NCBI RefSeq assembly: GCF_900446215.1
Contig: NZ_UAQZ01000007.1
Location: 372,001 to 436,000, forward strand
DNA: 64,000 bases
DNA from: Burkholderia cenocepacia
GTDB lineage: Bacteria; Pseudomonadota; Gammaproteobacteria; Burkholderiales; Burkholderiaceae
Direction: 5' to 3'
The notes below the pieces were generated by a model that made no database searches, was not told the DNA's origin, and saw only the letters and a program-made list of their open reading frames with translations. The position numbers and the translations under genes are program-made. Positions 31,701-41,333 of the stretch are shown one piece after another. Each line of letters starts with the position of its first letter. Positions within the stretch are counted from its first letter, which is position 1.

Positions 31701-33084
31701 CGCGGCATTCGTGCCGGCCGACTGCGCGGCGGCGGACACCGCGCCATCGTTGCTCGCGGCAGTCGACATGGTCGACACGATGCCGGCGGAAACGGCCGTC
31801 GCGCACGCCGTCGCCGCCCGGCTGCTCGACGGCGACGCGGGCCTGCCGCCGCCGCCGCTCGCGCACTGGCGCGCAAAGGACGCCGCATCGATCCCGATCG
31901 ACGACGCGCTCGACCGGCTCGCCTGGCAGGCAACCGATCTCGACGCTCTGACGGCCGCGCTGCGCGCGCTCGCCGCCGATCCGGAGACCGCCGCGCAACG
32001 CGTGCCGCTGGACCCGTGCGTGGCGCCGCTCGCGTTCGCGACGCGCTTGCCGGACGGCGTTCGTGCGCTGCGCGAGTTCGCCGTCGCGCTGGACGCGCAG
32101 GCCGCGGCGCACACGGGTGCGCTGCGCGTCGCGGTGCTCGATGCGCGCGCGGGCCAGGCGCTCGATGCGGGGCTCGGCGTGCTCGACGATCCGCGCTTCG
32201 ACGTCACGCTGTTCGACGTGTCGCCGGGCCTGCTGCACAACGCGCAGGCACGCTTCACGCGAACGCTGCCCGCATTGCAGACGATGCAGGACGGCTTGCT
32301 GCCCGCACGTCATCTCGGCGCATTCGACTGCGTGATCAGTTTCGCGGCCGCGCACCTGCGCGACGATCCGCGCGACACGTTCCGGATCGCGGCCGCGCTG
32401 CTCGCGCGGGACGGCCGCCTGCTGCTCGCCGACGTGCTGCGCGATTCGCCGCTGCGTGAACTCGTCGCGAGCGTCGCGGGCGATACGTCGCCGCCGCGGC
32501 CGTTCGCCGACGACGCGCTCGCGGCGGCCGCCCACGCGTGCGGCTTTGCGCTCGATGCGCGCAGCTGGCGCTCGACGGCGTTCGCCTGCCTCGACGCGCG
32601 CCGGGTCGGCGAGCCGATCGCGCAGGCGGCGCTGGCCGACTGGTTGCGCGACCGCTTGCCCGACGCGATGCGTCCCGATGCGCTGTGGTGCGTGCCGCGC
32701 TGGCCGCTCAACGCGAACGGCAAGATCGATCGCCGGACAGTCGGGGAGGCGCTCGCGCGCGCACTCGGCGACGCGCCGGCCGCGCACGACGCATTCGTGC
32801 CGGCCGGCGAGCGGCACGCGATATTGCTCGCCTGCTGGGAACAGGCGCTCGGCCGCGCGGCGAACGCGCGCGACGCGACGTTCTTCGCGCTCGGCGGCGA
32901 CAGCCTGCTCGCGACGCGCCTGCTCGCGCAACTGCGCGAGCAGCTCGGCGTGCGGATCGGGATGGCCGCGTTCTACCGGCAGCCGACGCTCGCCGGTCTC
33001 GCGGCGCAGCTCGACGAACTGACGCCGGCGGCGCCGGCCGACGGCGACGCAGCGGTCGCGACGATCGAGGAGGGCGTGCTGTGA
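28711..33084 (+). CDS. pchE: Dihydroaeruginoic acid synthetase, NRPS (ArCP-Cy-A-E-PCP)
   Basis: A 1457-residue NRPS. The aryl carrier domain has its phosphopantetheine Ser in CGLDSIRL (S58). The cyclisation domain starts near residue 115, with the Cy-type DLLAAD motif (D247/D252) replacing the condensation HHxxxDG. The cysteine adenylation domain carries VIYTSGSTGVPKG near 705 and GHRIELGEIEAAL near 960. A methyltransferase-fold insert (about 1100-1280) corresponds to the PchE epimerase-like region. The peptidyl carrier Ser is in ALGGDSLLATRL (S1398). It joins salicylate to cysteine and cyclises it to the first thiazoline. ATG 28711 is preferred over GTG 28705. The stop overlaps the pchF GTG. 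Confidence 0.93.
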   Translation: MSQTVVDSTTDHSDPSCCSPTDCRARLVALIAELLDEAVDEIASLDDDEDLLSCGLDSIRLMYLQTRLNRLGHALTFDALARTPTLGAWTALLATAPRIARAEAVVAAEAVDVHAPFELSAVQQAYWLGRGDGEVLGNVSCHAFLEFRSRAIDPVRLDTACRRVRERHPMLRARFDGGRQQIVAAPDAPVFAHADWRDRTAAEAEAEWASLRAFHSHECLDVEHAQVFMMGLVQMPGGEDRVWLSVDLLAADVDSVRLLMQEIGVAYAEPSALPAAPSTWFPAWLARRAADTRDARAAARDAWQARLATLPEGPALPLARAPETIRAPRFSRVAHTLSTDELTRLQARAAQHGVTLSSVFGAAFAAVLARWSGRQAFLLNVPLFDRHGDAPDLGRVIADFTTLLLVECDVHADASAADTVRAFQQRLHGAIAQAAYPALDVLRDARRQGTPRAAPVVFSCNLGDEPFVPAAFAQVFGDLHDMISQTPQVWLDHQLYRVPGGALLAWDSVDGLFPDGMIDAMFGAYVAFVQALCDRDWRLPIAVELPSAQRRVRDALNALPAPGRARTLHHDFFALAAREPAAVAVRCGDRAVTRGELAAQALAIAGGLRAAGIGHGDAVEISLPRGPEQVAAVFGVLAAGACYVPLDIAQPVARKALIERAAGVKAAIVDTACADGPLPHVGIAALLRHVPLAAPLEVAPRATAYVIYTSGSTGVPKGVEMTHAAAVNTIDAIDALLGVRADDRLLAVSALDFDLSVYDLFGALGAGAQLVLPTQDEARDAARWIELIAQHRVTLWNSAPALLEMALAVPAARDACRSVRAALLSGDWIALDLPARLRERCGDACAFHALGGATEAGIWSNVQTVRDVPPHWRSIPYGRPLPGQAYRVVDGDGRDVPDYVPGELLIGGDSLARGYRSDPELTAQRFVQHASGRWYRTGDRGRYWPDGTLEFLGREDRQVKVRGHRIELGEIEAALAAHPLIDGACASVVHGEAARIVAAFVPADCAAADTAPSLLAAVDMVDTMPAETAVAHAVAARLLDGDAGLPPPPLAHWRAKDAASIPIDDALDRLAWQATDLDALTAALRALAADPETAAQRVPLDPCVAPLAFATRLPDGVRALREFAVALDAQAAAHTGALRVAVLDARAGQALDAGLGVLDDPRFDVTLFDVSPGLLHNAQARFTRTLPALQTMQDGLLPARHLGAFDCVISFAAAHLRDDPRDTFRIAAALLARDGRLLLADVLRDSPLRELVASVAGDTSPPRPFADDALAAAAHACGFALDARSWRSTAFACLDARRVGEPIAQAALADWLRDRLPDAMRPDALWCVPRWPLNANGKIDRRTVGEALARALGDAPAAHDAFVPAGERHAILLACWEQALGRAANARDATFFALGGDSLLATRLLAQLREQLGVRIGMAAFYRQPTLAGLAAQLDELTPAAPADGDAAVATIEEGVL

Positions 33085-36000
33085 GTTTCGACGACGTGCT
33101 CGACCTCTGCCGCGAACGGCGGATCGAACTGTGGTGCGACGACGGCGGCCAGTTGCGCTATCGCGCGCCGGCCGGCGCGCTCGATGCGGATCTCGCCGCG
33201 CGCATCAAGGCTGAACGCGATGCGTTCGTCCGCTTCCTTCGGAACGGCGCATGGCGCGACGATCCGGCGCACCGGCACGAACGGTTCGCGCTGACGCCGG
33301 TGCAGGCCGCGTATGTGCTCGGTCGCCACGAATCGTTCGAGTTCGGCGGCAGCGCATGCCACCTGTACGTCGAATACGACGAACCGCAGGATCTCGACTG
33401 CGTGCGCTTCGAAGCCGCGTGGAACGCGTGCGTCGCGCGCCATCCGATGCTGCGCGCGATCGTCGAGGACAACGCATGGCAACGCGTGCTGCCCGACGTG
33501 CCGTGGCAGCCGCTCACCGTGCACGACCTGCGCGAGGCCGACGCGAACGCCTTCGACGCGCACCTGAACCGCGTGCGCGAACGCCTCGACCATGCGGTGC
33601 ATGCGCTCGACCGCTGGCCGGTGCTGCAGCCGGAAGTGAGCCTCGGCCAGGAGGCGGCGGTGCTGCACCTGTCCGTGGATTTCACGCTGATCGACTACGC
33701 GAGCCTGCAATTGCTGCTCGCCGAATGGCGGCGCCGTTACGACGATCCGCAATGGCAGCCCGCGCCGCTCGACGCGACGTTTCGCGACTATGTGCTGCAT
33801 GAAGCGCAGGCCGGCACGCGTGCGGACCATGCGCGCGACAAGGCATGGTGGCTCGCTCGACTCGACGAGTTGCCCGCGCGTCCCGATCTGCCGGTCGTGC
33901 CCGCGAGGCGCACCGACGGGCGGCCGCGCTTCACGCATCGGCATGCGCGGCTCGATCGCGCGCAATGGGCCGCGCTGAGCGGCCAGGCGAGCCGTTTCGG
34001 GCTGAGCGCGGCGAGCGTCGCGCTGGCCGCGTTCGCCGAGGTCGTCGGCCGCTGGAGCCAGACGCCGGCGTTCTGCCTGAACCTGACGGTGCTGAACCGT
34101 CCGCCCGTGCATCCGCGCATCGATGCGGTGCTCGGCGATTTCACCGCGCTGAGCCTGCTCGCCGTCGACGCGACGCACGGGCGCGATTTCGTCGAGCGTG
34201 CCCGCACGATCGGCGCGCGGATGTTCGACGATCTCGACCATCGCGCGTTCACCGGCGTCGACGTGATGCGCGAACTCGCACGGCGGCGCGGCAAGGATGC
34301 GGCGCTGATGCCGGTGGTGTTCACGAGCGGGATCGGCAGTGTCGAGCGCCTGCTCGGCGAGCACGCAGGGCACGCGGCGCGCGCCGCGCCGCCGCGCACC
34401 ATGATCAGCCAGACGCCGCAGGTGTGGCTCGACTGCCAGGTGACCGACCAGTTCGGCGGGCTGGAAATCGGCTGGGACGTGCGCGACGACCTGTTTCCGG
34501 ACGGCATGCCGGCCGCGATGTTCGACGCGTATGTCGCGCTGCTGGGTCGTCTGGCCGACGATGCCGCATGGTGGTCGCGTGAGGGTGACATCGTGCTGCC
34601 GTCCGCGGCGCCCGTCGCCGACGTGCATCCGGATGCCGATACGCATATCGCGGCCGGTTTCGCCGCGCAGGCGCTGCGCACGCCCGATGCGCCGGTCGTG
34701 ATCGATGCACGGGGGCCGCGCACGTACCGCGAGGTCGCGCAACAGGCGGCGGCGCTGCGTACCGCGCTCGAACAGGCGGGCGTCGGCGTGGGCGATACCG
34801 TCGCGGTACTGATGCCGAAGTGCGCGCACCAGCTCGCGGCCGTGCTCGCGATCGTCCAGGCGGGCGCGCGTACGTGCCGGTCGACAGCCGCCAGCCGGCG
34901 CTGCGGCAGCAGGCCATTCTGCGCAATGCACGGGTACGCGCGGTCGTCAGCGTGCAGGCGCTCGCATTCGACCATGACGGTTGCGTGCGCATCGATATCG
35001 ATGCGGTGCCGATCGATCCGCAATGGCCGCCGCGCGCCGCATGCGACATCGCTCCCGATGCATTGGCTTACGTGATCTATACGTCGGGCTCCACCGGCGA
35101 GCCGAAGGGCGTGATGCTGAGCCACGCGGCGGTGTGCAACACGCTCGCCGACATCAGCGCGCGGCATGCGGTCGGCGCGGGCGACGTGGTGCTGGGCCTG
35201 GCCGAACTGAGCTTCGACCTGTCCGTCTACGATTTTTTCGGGGCGACCGCGCGCGGCGCGTGCATCGTGCTGCCCGATCCGGCGCGCGGCAACGATCCGT
35301 CGCACTGGGCCGAACTGATGGCGCGCCATCGCGTGACGCTGTGGAATTCGGTGCCCGCACAGGGGCAGATGCTGATCGACTACCTCGAAGGCGAACCGGC
35401 GCTCGACGTGCCGGGCCCGCGCCGCGTGCTGTGGTCGGGCGACTGGATTCCGGTGACGCTGCCGGCCCGCTGGTGGCGTCGCTGGCCCGACAGCGCGCTG
35501 TTCAGCCTCGGCGGCGCGACCGAAGCGTCGATCTGGTCGATCGAACATCCGATCCGTCCGGAAGATACGCAGCTCGCGAGCATTCCGTACGGCCGCGCGC
35601 TGACCGGGCAGACGATGGAAGTGCTCGACGCACTCGGCCGGCCGTGCCCGCCGGGCGTGCGCGGCGAGATCCATATCGGCGGCGTCGGGCTTGCGACGGG
35701 CTACGCGAACGATCCCGTGCGGACAGACGAGCGTTTCATTCGTCATCCGGACGGGCGCAGGCTTTATCGCACCGGCGATCTCGGGCGCGTGCGCGCCGAC
35801 GGCTCGCTCGAATTCCTCGGGCGGCAGGACGATCAGGTGAAGATTCGCGGCTACCGGATCGAGCTCGCCGAGATCGATGCGGCGCTGACCGCGCATCCGC
35901 TCGTCGGCGCGGCGGCCACGATCGTGCTCGGCGAGGGCGCGGAGCGCCGGCTTGCGAGCTTCGTGTCGCTGCAGGGCGCGGAAGCGCCCCCGCCGGCGCA

Positions 36001-38563
36001 GGACGACGCGCTGCACGAGATCGCGACGCACGTGCGTACGGCGTTCGACGCCGCGCGCTGGCCCGCGCAGGCGGACGTGTCGCGTTCGGTCGCGCAGCTC
36101 GACGCAGCGTGCGTGGCGTCGCTCGCCGCGTGGATCGTGCCGGCCGGCGGCTTGACGACCGATGGCGTGACCGGTTTCGCGACGCTGTGCGAGCGGCTGC
36201 GTGTGCCGGCGGCGCGACGACATCTGCTGCGCCACTGGCTCGCGATGCTGGTCACACATGGCGTGCTGGACGCGGACGCGGACGACGGCTGGCGCAGGCG
36301 GCCCGATGCCAGCGTCGTCGACGCGCGTGCATGCTGGGACGCATTCGCGCAGCACGCATCGCCCGCGCTGTGGCCGGCCGTCCTCGTCGATTACTTCCGC
36401 GCCAGTGCCGGATGCCTCGACGCGCAGATCGACGGCCGCGTATCGCCGGCCGGCCTGATGTTCCCGGAAGGGGCTTCGCATATCGCCGAAGCGATGTACA
36501 GCGACGGCGAACACGCCCGCGCGCTGCATCGCGGGATGGCGCAGGCCGTGCACGCCGTCGTCGCACGCGAACCGCGGCGCGCGTGGCGCATCCTCGAAAT
36601 CGGCGCGGGCACGGCCGCCGCGACGCGGGCGATCGTCGAGGCGCTCGCGCCGCTGGTGGAAGCCGGGACGCGCATCGATTACCTGTTCAGCGACGTGTCG
36701 AGCTATTTCCTCGCGGCCGCGCGCGAGCGTTTCGCTGCGTATCCGTGGATGCGCTTCGTGCGTTTCGACATGAATGCGGCGTGCGACGCGCAGGGCATTG
36801 CGCCGCATTCGGTCGACATGACGATCAGCTCCGGCGCGCTGAACAATGCGCGCGACACGGTCGCGCTGATTGCCGGCTTGCGCGCACTGTCGGCGCCCGA
36901 CGCGTGGTGGGTGATCCAGGAGCTGACGGCCGAGCATCCGGAAATCAGCATCAGCCAGGGGCTGATGATGGAGACGCCTGACGATGCGCGGGCCGCATCG
37001 GCGCGGTTGTTCGTGCCGCATGCGCAGTGGCTCGACTGGCTGCAGGCGGAAGCGGGCGATCGCGCGCTCGGGTGCGTCGCGCCCGACACGCCGCTCGCCG
37101 CGCTCGGCTACGACATCCTGCTCGCCCACGTGAAGCGCGGCGCGGCGCGCATCGCGCCGGATACGCTGCTGGCGTTCGTGGCCGAGCGCGTGCCGGGCTA
37201 CATGGTGCCGTCGCAACTGCGCGTGCTCGAACGTTTGCCGGTGACCGCCAACGGCAAGATCGACCGCCGTACGCTGGCCGGCATCGCCGATATCCGCGAG
37301 CCGGCGCCGGCCGTGGTGCGAGCGGTGCCCGCACCGGCAGCCGATCCGTTGCTGGCGCGGCTGATCGGCTTGTGGGAGACCGTGCTCGATACGCGCAACG
37401 TCTCGCCGGACCAGGACTTCTTCGCCGCGGGCGGCGATTCGCTGCTGATCGCGCAACTCGTGTCGCGGCTGCGCGGCGAGGAACCGCTCGCGCACGCGCA
37501 TCCGTTCGACCGGCTGTTGCGCTGGGTGCTCGCGCAGCCGACGCCCGCCGCGTTCGCGCAATGCCTGCGCGACGCGGGCGAACAGCCGGCGAGCGCGACG
37601 CCGACGGCCGCGCCCGCCGCGTCGCGCATGGCGCATGGGTCGGCGGTCGTCCATGCGCCGGCGCCGCGCGTGCGCACCGGCGTGCGGCCGATTCCGCTCG
37701 CGCCCGGCGACGGCGTGCCGCGCGTGATCGTGCACGAAGGGCTCGGCACCGTGCATGCGTATCGTCCGGTGCTTCCCGCGCTCGCGCGGCTCGGCCCGGT
37801 GCTCGGCTTCGCGGTGCGCGACGCGCAGGACTATCTCGACCTGCCGGCGCGTCACCTGAACGCGACGCTGGGCCGGCGTTACGCGGATGCGCTGTGGCGC
37901 AGCGGCGTGCGCGAGGTCGACGTGCTCGGCTATTGCTCGGGCGGGCTGGTCGCGCTCGAAATGGCGAAGTCGCTGGTGCAGTTGGGCGTCACGGTGCGCA
38001 CGCTCGACATCGTGTCGAGCTACCGGATTCCGTACCTGATCGAGGATGAACGGCTCGTGCTGTTCAACTTCGCGGCGACGCTCGGGCTGCCGCTCGACGC
38101 ACTCGGGTTTCCGGAAACGTACGTGCTGGCCGACGCGCTCGCCGACGCATTGAAGGCCGACCCCACGCGGCTCGCGCCGGGCAGCCTGCAGGCGCAGCTC
38201 GAGATCTTCGGCGATCGCTGCGAGCCGCTCGACGTGCTGCTCGGCCGCGTGTTGCGCGCGGCGGCCGGGCTGTCGATGCAGGACGCGGTCGCGCATCCGC
38301 TGCTCGACGAGCGCGAGCGGCTCTACCGGCTCTTCATGCATTCGGTGCAGGCGTGCCACTGGGCCGGCGATGCGCCGTATGCGGGCGCGCTGCGGCTGTT
38401 CGTGCCGGAGCGCTGCAATCCGCTGATTCCGCAGCAGCGCGCGGCGCTCACCGACTACTGGACGGCGCAGGCGCTCGGCGGCATCACGGCCGTCGATATC
38501 CCCGGCGGTCATTTCGACTGCCTGAACGCCGCGTTCGTCGACACCCGCCTGAAGGAGGCATGA
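33081..38563 (+). pseudogene. pchF: Pyochelin synthetase PchF, NRPS (Cy-A-MT-PCP-TE), frameshifted
   Basis: Starts at GTG 33081 overlapping the pchE stop, with GAGGAGGG upstream. The first 595 codons give the cyclisation domain (ALTPVQAAYVLGR near 70; DFTLID, D200/D205) and the start of adenylation. At 34860-34870 the usual AGGAYVPVD segment reads with one base too few (GCGGGCGCGCGTAC): the frame continues into unrelated sequence and stops at 35075, while the true protein resumes as AYVPVDSRQPALRQQ in another frame to 38563. That part holds YTSGSTGEPKGV, an N-methyltransferase (ILEIGAGTAAATR), a carrier (AAGGDSLLIAQL) and a thioesterase (GYCSGGLVALEM). Repaired length is about 1827 residues, near the family norm. 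As written, no functional PchF is made. Confidence 0.9.
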
Positions 38564-39615
38564 TGAAGGTCCATCCGCTGCCGGTCGTCGTGGCCGGCTC
38601 CCGTTTCGGTCAGTTCTATGCGGCGGGCCTCGCGGCGTCCGGTTCGTATCACGTCGCCGGCATCCTCGGCCAGGGCAGCGCGCGCACGGCCGCATTGGCC
38701 GCGCGCGTCGGGGCGCCGGTGTTCGACCGCGTCGACGCGTTGCCGGACGACGTGCGCATCGCGTGCGTCGCCGTCGGCGGCGCAGCCCGCGGCGCGGAGG
38801 GCGCCGCGCTGGCCTGCCGGCTGCTCGAACGCGGGATCGACGTCGTGATCGAGCATCCGCTGCTGCCCGACGAATGGGCCGGCGTGCTGCGTACCGCGTC
38901 GCGCCAGGGCCGCCGTTGCCTGCTCAACAGCTTCTATCCGAACCTGCCGGTCGTCGCGCGTTTCATCGCGGTCGCGCGGCGGCTGCGCGAGACGAGCGCG
39001 CCGGTGCATGCGGACGTGGTGTGCTCGGTGCAGGCGAGCTACGCGGCGCTCGACGTGCTCGCGGCCGCGTTGCAGGGCGTCGGGCCGTGGTCGGTCGAAC
39101 CGATCGGGCCGGCGTTGTCGTCGATGCGCGAATGCGCGATGGTGCTCGCCGAAACGCCGGTGTCGCTGCGCGTGCACAACGAGATGGCGGCGGCCGACGA
39201 CGGCCGGATGAGCATGCTGTTCGGCATCACGCTGACGACCGACGCCGGCACGTGGACGCTCGCGTCGCCGCACGGCCCGCTGTGGTGGGCGCCCGCGCTG
39301 CGCGAGCCGGCGCAGGACGAGGACGGCCTGTTCCCGATCTTCGGCGAGCCGGCCGGCGACGACCTGCCGAGCATCCAGATCTGCGACGACGCGCAGGACA
39401 CGTGGGGCGAGATTCATGCGCGCAGCTGGCCGCAGGCGGCCGTGCGCGCCGTCGATCGCCTCGTGTCCGGCGAAGGGCTGCACGCGTGCAACCAGCGCAG
39501 CATCGACGTGGCGCGCGTGTGGCAGCAGTTGACCGCGCAACTCGGTTTTCCGGCGCAGCCGCCGGGCGATGCGCGCGCCGCGACGCTCGGCATGCTGCTG
39601 GAGCGTGCTGCATGA
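38563..39615 (+). CDS. pchG: Thiazolinyl imide reductase
   Basis: A 350-residue NADPH-dependent reductase. It has the Rossmann start VVVAGSRFGQFYAAGL and DxVIEHPLLPDEW. It reduces the second thiazoline of the PchF-bound intermediate to thiazolidine. Two adjacent ATGs exist: 38560 overlaps the pchF stop, whereas 38563 is 4 bases after AGGAGG and preferred. It overlaps pchH by ATGA. The remaining assembly partner is broken (see pchF). Confidence 0.9.
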   Translation: MKVHPLPVVVAGSRFGQFYAAGLAASGSYHVAGILGQGSARTAALAARVGAPVFDRVDALPDDVRIACVAVGGAARGAEGAALACRLLERGIDVVIEHPLLPDEWAGVLRTASRQGRRCLLNSFYPNLPVVARFIAVARRLRETSAPVHADVVCSVQASYAALDVLAAALQGVGPWSVEPIGPALSSMRECAMVLAETPVSLRVHNEMAAADDGRMSMLFGITLTTDAGTWTLASPHGPLWWAPALREPAQDEDGLFPIFGEPAGDDLPSIQICDDAQDTWGEIHARSWPQAAVRAVDRLVSGEGLHACNQRSIDVARVWQQLTAQLGFPAQPPGDARAATLGMLLERAA

Positions 39616-41333
39616 AGGGGCCGTTGCTTTCGATGTTGCGACCGTTCGCGGTGCCGCTCGTCGCGGCGGTGGCGTTGCAGGCGCTGGCCGGCATCGCGTC
39701 GCTCGTGCCGTGGCTCGCGCTCGCGCATCTCGCCGACGCATGGCGCGCGAGCGCGCAGCTCGACACGGCGGCGCGCGGCTGGCTCGTCGCGGCCGTGGCG
39801 GCCGGTGCGTTCTGGCTGGCCGGCCAGACGGTCGCGCTGCACCTGACGCACCGCGTCGACGCCGATCTCGGCGACCGCCTGCGCAAGCGCCTCGCCGATC
39901 ATCTGCAGCGTTTGCCGCTCGGCTGGTTCGCGCGCGCGGGCAGCGACCGCGTCGCGCGCCACGTCGACCAGGACGTGCGCGCGCTGCACCAGCTCGTCGC
40001 GCATGCGCCGGCCGATCTCACGCAGCTCGTGGTCGTGCCGTGCGCGGCGCTCGCGTGCCTGCTTTACCTGAATCCCGCGCTGCTCGCGTTCGCGCTCGTG
40101 CCGCTCGTCGCCGGCGCGGCGCTGTTCCGCTGGATGCGCTCGGCACGCTTCGCGCCGGCCTTCGCCGCACGCAACGCGGCGCTCGAACGGTTGATGGGCG
40201 ACTACGCGCAGCTCGCGCAGAACCCGGCGCTGGTGCGGCAGTATCCGGGCGCCGGCATCGAGGCGGCCGCGCTCGCGTCGAGCGGGCAGTTCTGGCGGGC
40301 GTTCTCGGCGTGGGTCGGCCGCATCGGCGACCTCGGCGCGTGCACGCAGGTGCTGCTCGGCACGCCGTTGCTGCTCGCGTGGGTCGTGTTCGGCGCGACG
40401 TGGCTGACGGCCGGACAGTTGCCGGTCGGCACGCTGTGCGCGTTCGCGCTGCTGATCTGGGCGGTCGCGGCGCCGGTGCGTGCGCTCGGTCATGGCGCCG
40501 ATGCGCTGCGCGACGCGCGCGCGGCCGCCGCGCGGCTCGATGCGTTGCTTGCGCAGCCCGGCCTGCAGGAACCCGCCGACGGCGCGGCACAGGCGCCGTG
40601 CGATGCGTCGATCGAACTGCGCGGCGTGCAGGTCGACATCGACGGCGAGCCGATCCTGCGCGACATCGACGCGACGCTCGTGGCCGGCGCGACCACCGCG
40701 ATCGTCGGGCCGTCCGGCGCGGGCAAGAGCACGCTGCTGATGCTGCTCGCGCGCTTCATGGACCCGGATCGCGGCACGGTGCGGCTCGGCGGCGCCGATC
40801 TGCGATTGGTCAGTTCGCAGACGCGCCGCGAACAGATCGCGATGGTGTTCCAGCAGGCGAGCGCGCTCGACGTGTCGATTGCCGCGAACATCGCGCTTTA
40901 TCGGCCCGACGCCGATCGCGACTCGATTCGCGCCGCCGCGCGCGCGGCGTGTCTCGACGCACGCATCGACGCATTGCCGGGCGGTTACGACTGCGTATGC
41001 GGGCGCGACGTGCGCCTGTCCGGCGGCGAACTGCAGCGGCTGTCGATCGCGCGTGCGCTGCTGTCGCGTGCGCCGTTGCTGCTGCTCGACGAACCGGCGT
41101 CGGCGCTCGATCCGCAAACCGGGCGCGCGTTGCGCAACGCGCTGCGCGCCGACACGCGTACCCGTGTGATCGTCAGCCACGATCTCGACGCGATCCGGCA
41201 CGCGGACCAGATTCTCGTGATGGAACGCGGCCGCATCGTCGAACGTGGCACGCATGCGGCGCTGCTGGCCGCGGGTGGGCTGTATGCGCGGCTCTGGCGC
41301 GAACGCGGCGCCGCAGGCGGGGAGGCCGCATGA
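39612..41333 (+). CDS. pchH: ABC half-transporter PchH
   Basis: A 573-residue fused membrane-ATPase protein. Six hydrophobic helices lie in residues 1-300. The ATPase has Walker A GPSGAGKST, signature LSGGELQRLSIARAL, Walker B LLLLDEPASALD and switch VIVSHDLDAI. It resembles exporter-type half-transporters and probably pairs with PchI. In Pseudomonas, pchHI are tied to pyochelin handling and iron uptake, but the direction of transport is unsettled. ATGA overlap with pchG, and another with pchI. Confidence 0.88.
   Translation: MKGPLLSMLRPFAVPLVAAVALQALAGIASLVPWLALAHLADAWRASAQLDTAARGWLVAAVAAGAFWLAGQTVALHLTHRVDADLGDRLRKRLADHLQRLPLGWFARAGSDRVARHVDQDVRALHQLVAHAPADLTQLVVVPCAALACLLYLNPALLAFALVPLVAGAALFRWMRSARFAPAFAARNAALERLMGDYAQLAQNPALVRQYPGAGIEAAALASSGQFWRAFSAWVGRIGDLGACTQVLLGTPLLLAWVVFGATWLTAGQLPVGTLCAFALLIWAVAAPVRALGHGADALRDARAAAARLDALLAQPGLQEPADGAAQAPCDASIELRGVQVDIDGEPILRDIDATLVAGATTAIVGPSGAGKSTLLMLLARFMDPDRGTVRLGGADLRLVSSQTRREQIAMVFQQASALDVSIAANIALYRPDADRDSIRAAARAACLDARIDALPGGYDCVCGRDVRLSGGELQRLSIARALLSRAPLLLLDEPASALDPQTGRALRNALRADTRTRVIVSHDLDAIRHADQILVMERGRIVERGTHAALLAAGGLYARLWRERGAAGGEAA

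Noticed and set aside
28633..32931. A 1432-codon open frame antisense to pchE
   Set aside because: It is a shadow of the high-GC third codon positions of pchE. Its product is an Arg/Ala/His/Gln-rich string with no motif, while pchE shows a full set of NRPS motifs.
34855..34875. Programmed ribosomal frameshifting in pchF
   Set aside because: No slippery heptamer or downstream stem is evident, and NRPS adenylation domains are not known to use it. A deletion or sequencing error is simpler.
34820..38563. Treating the second half of pchF as an independent gene
   Set aside because: It begins in the middle of an adenylation domain with no ribosome site; the homology continues across the frameshift from 33081.
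33788..38695. A 1635-codon open frame antisense to pchF
   Set aside because: Same GC-skew artefact; no domain is recognisable and it covers the coding strand of a clear NRPS.
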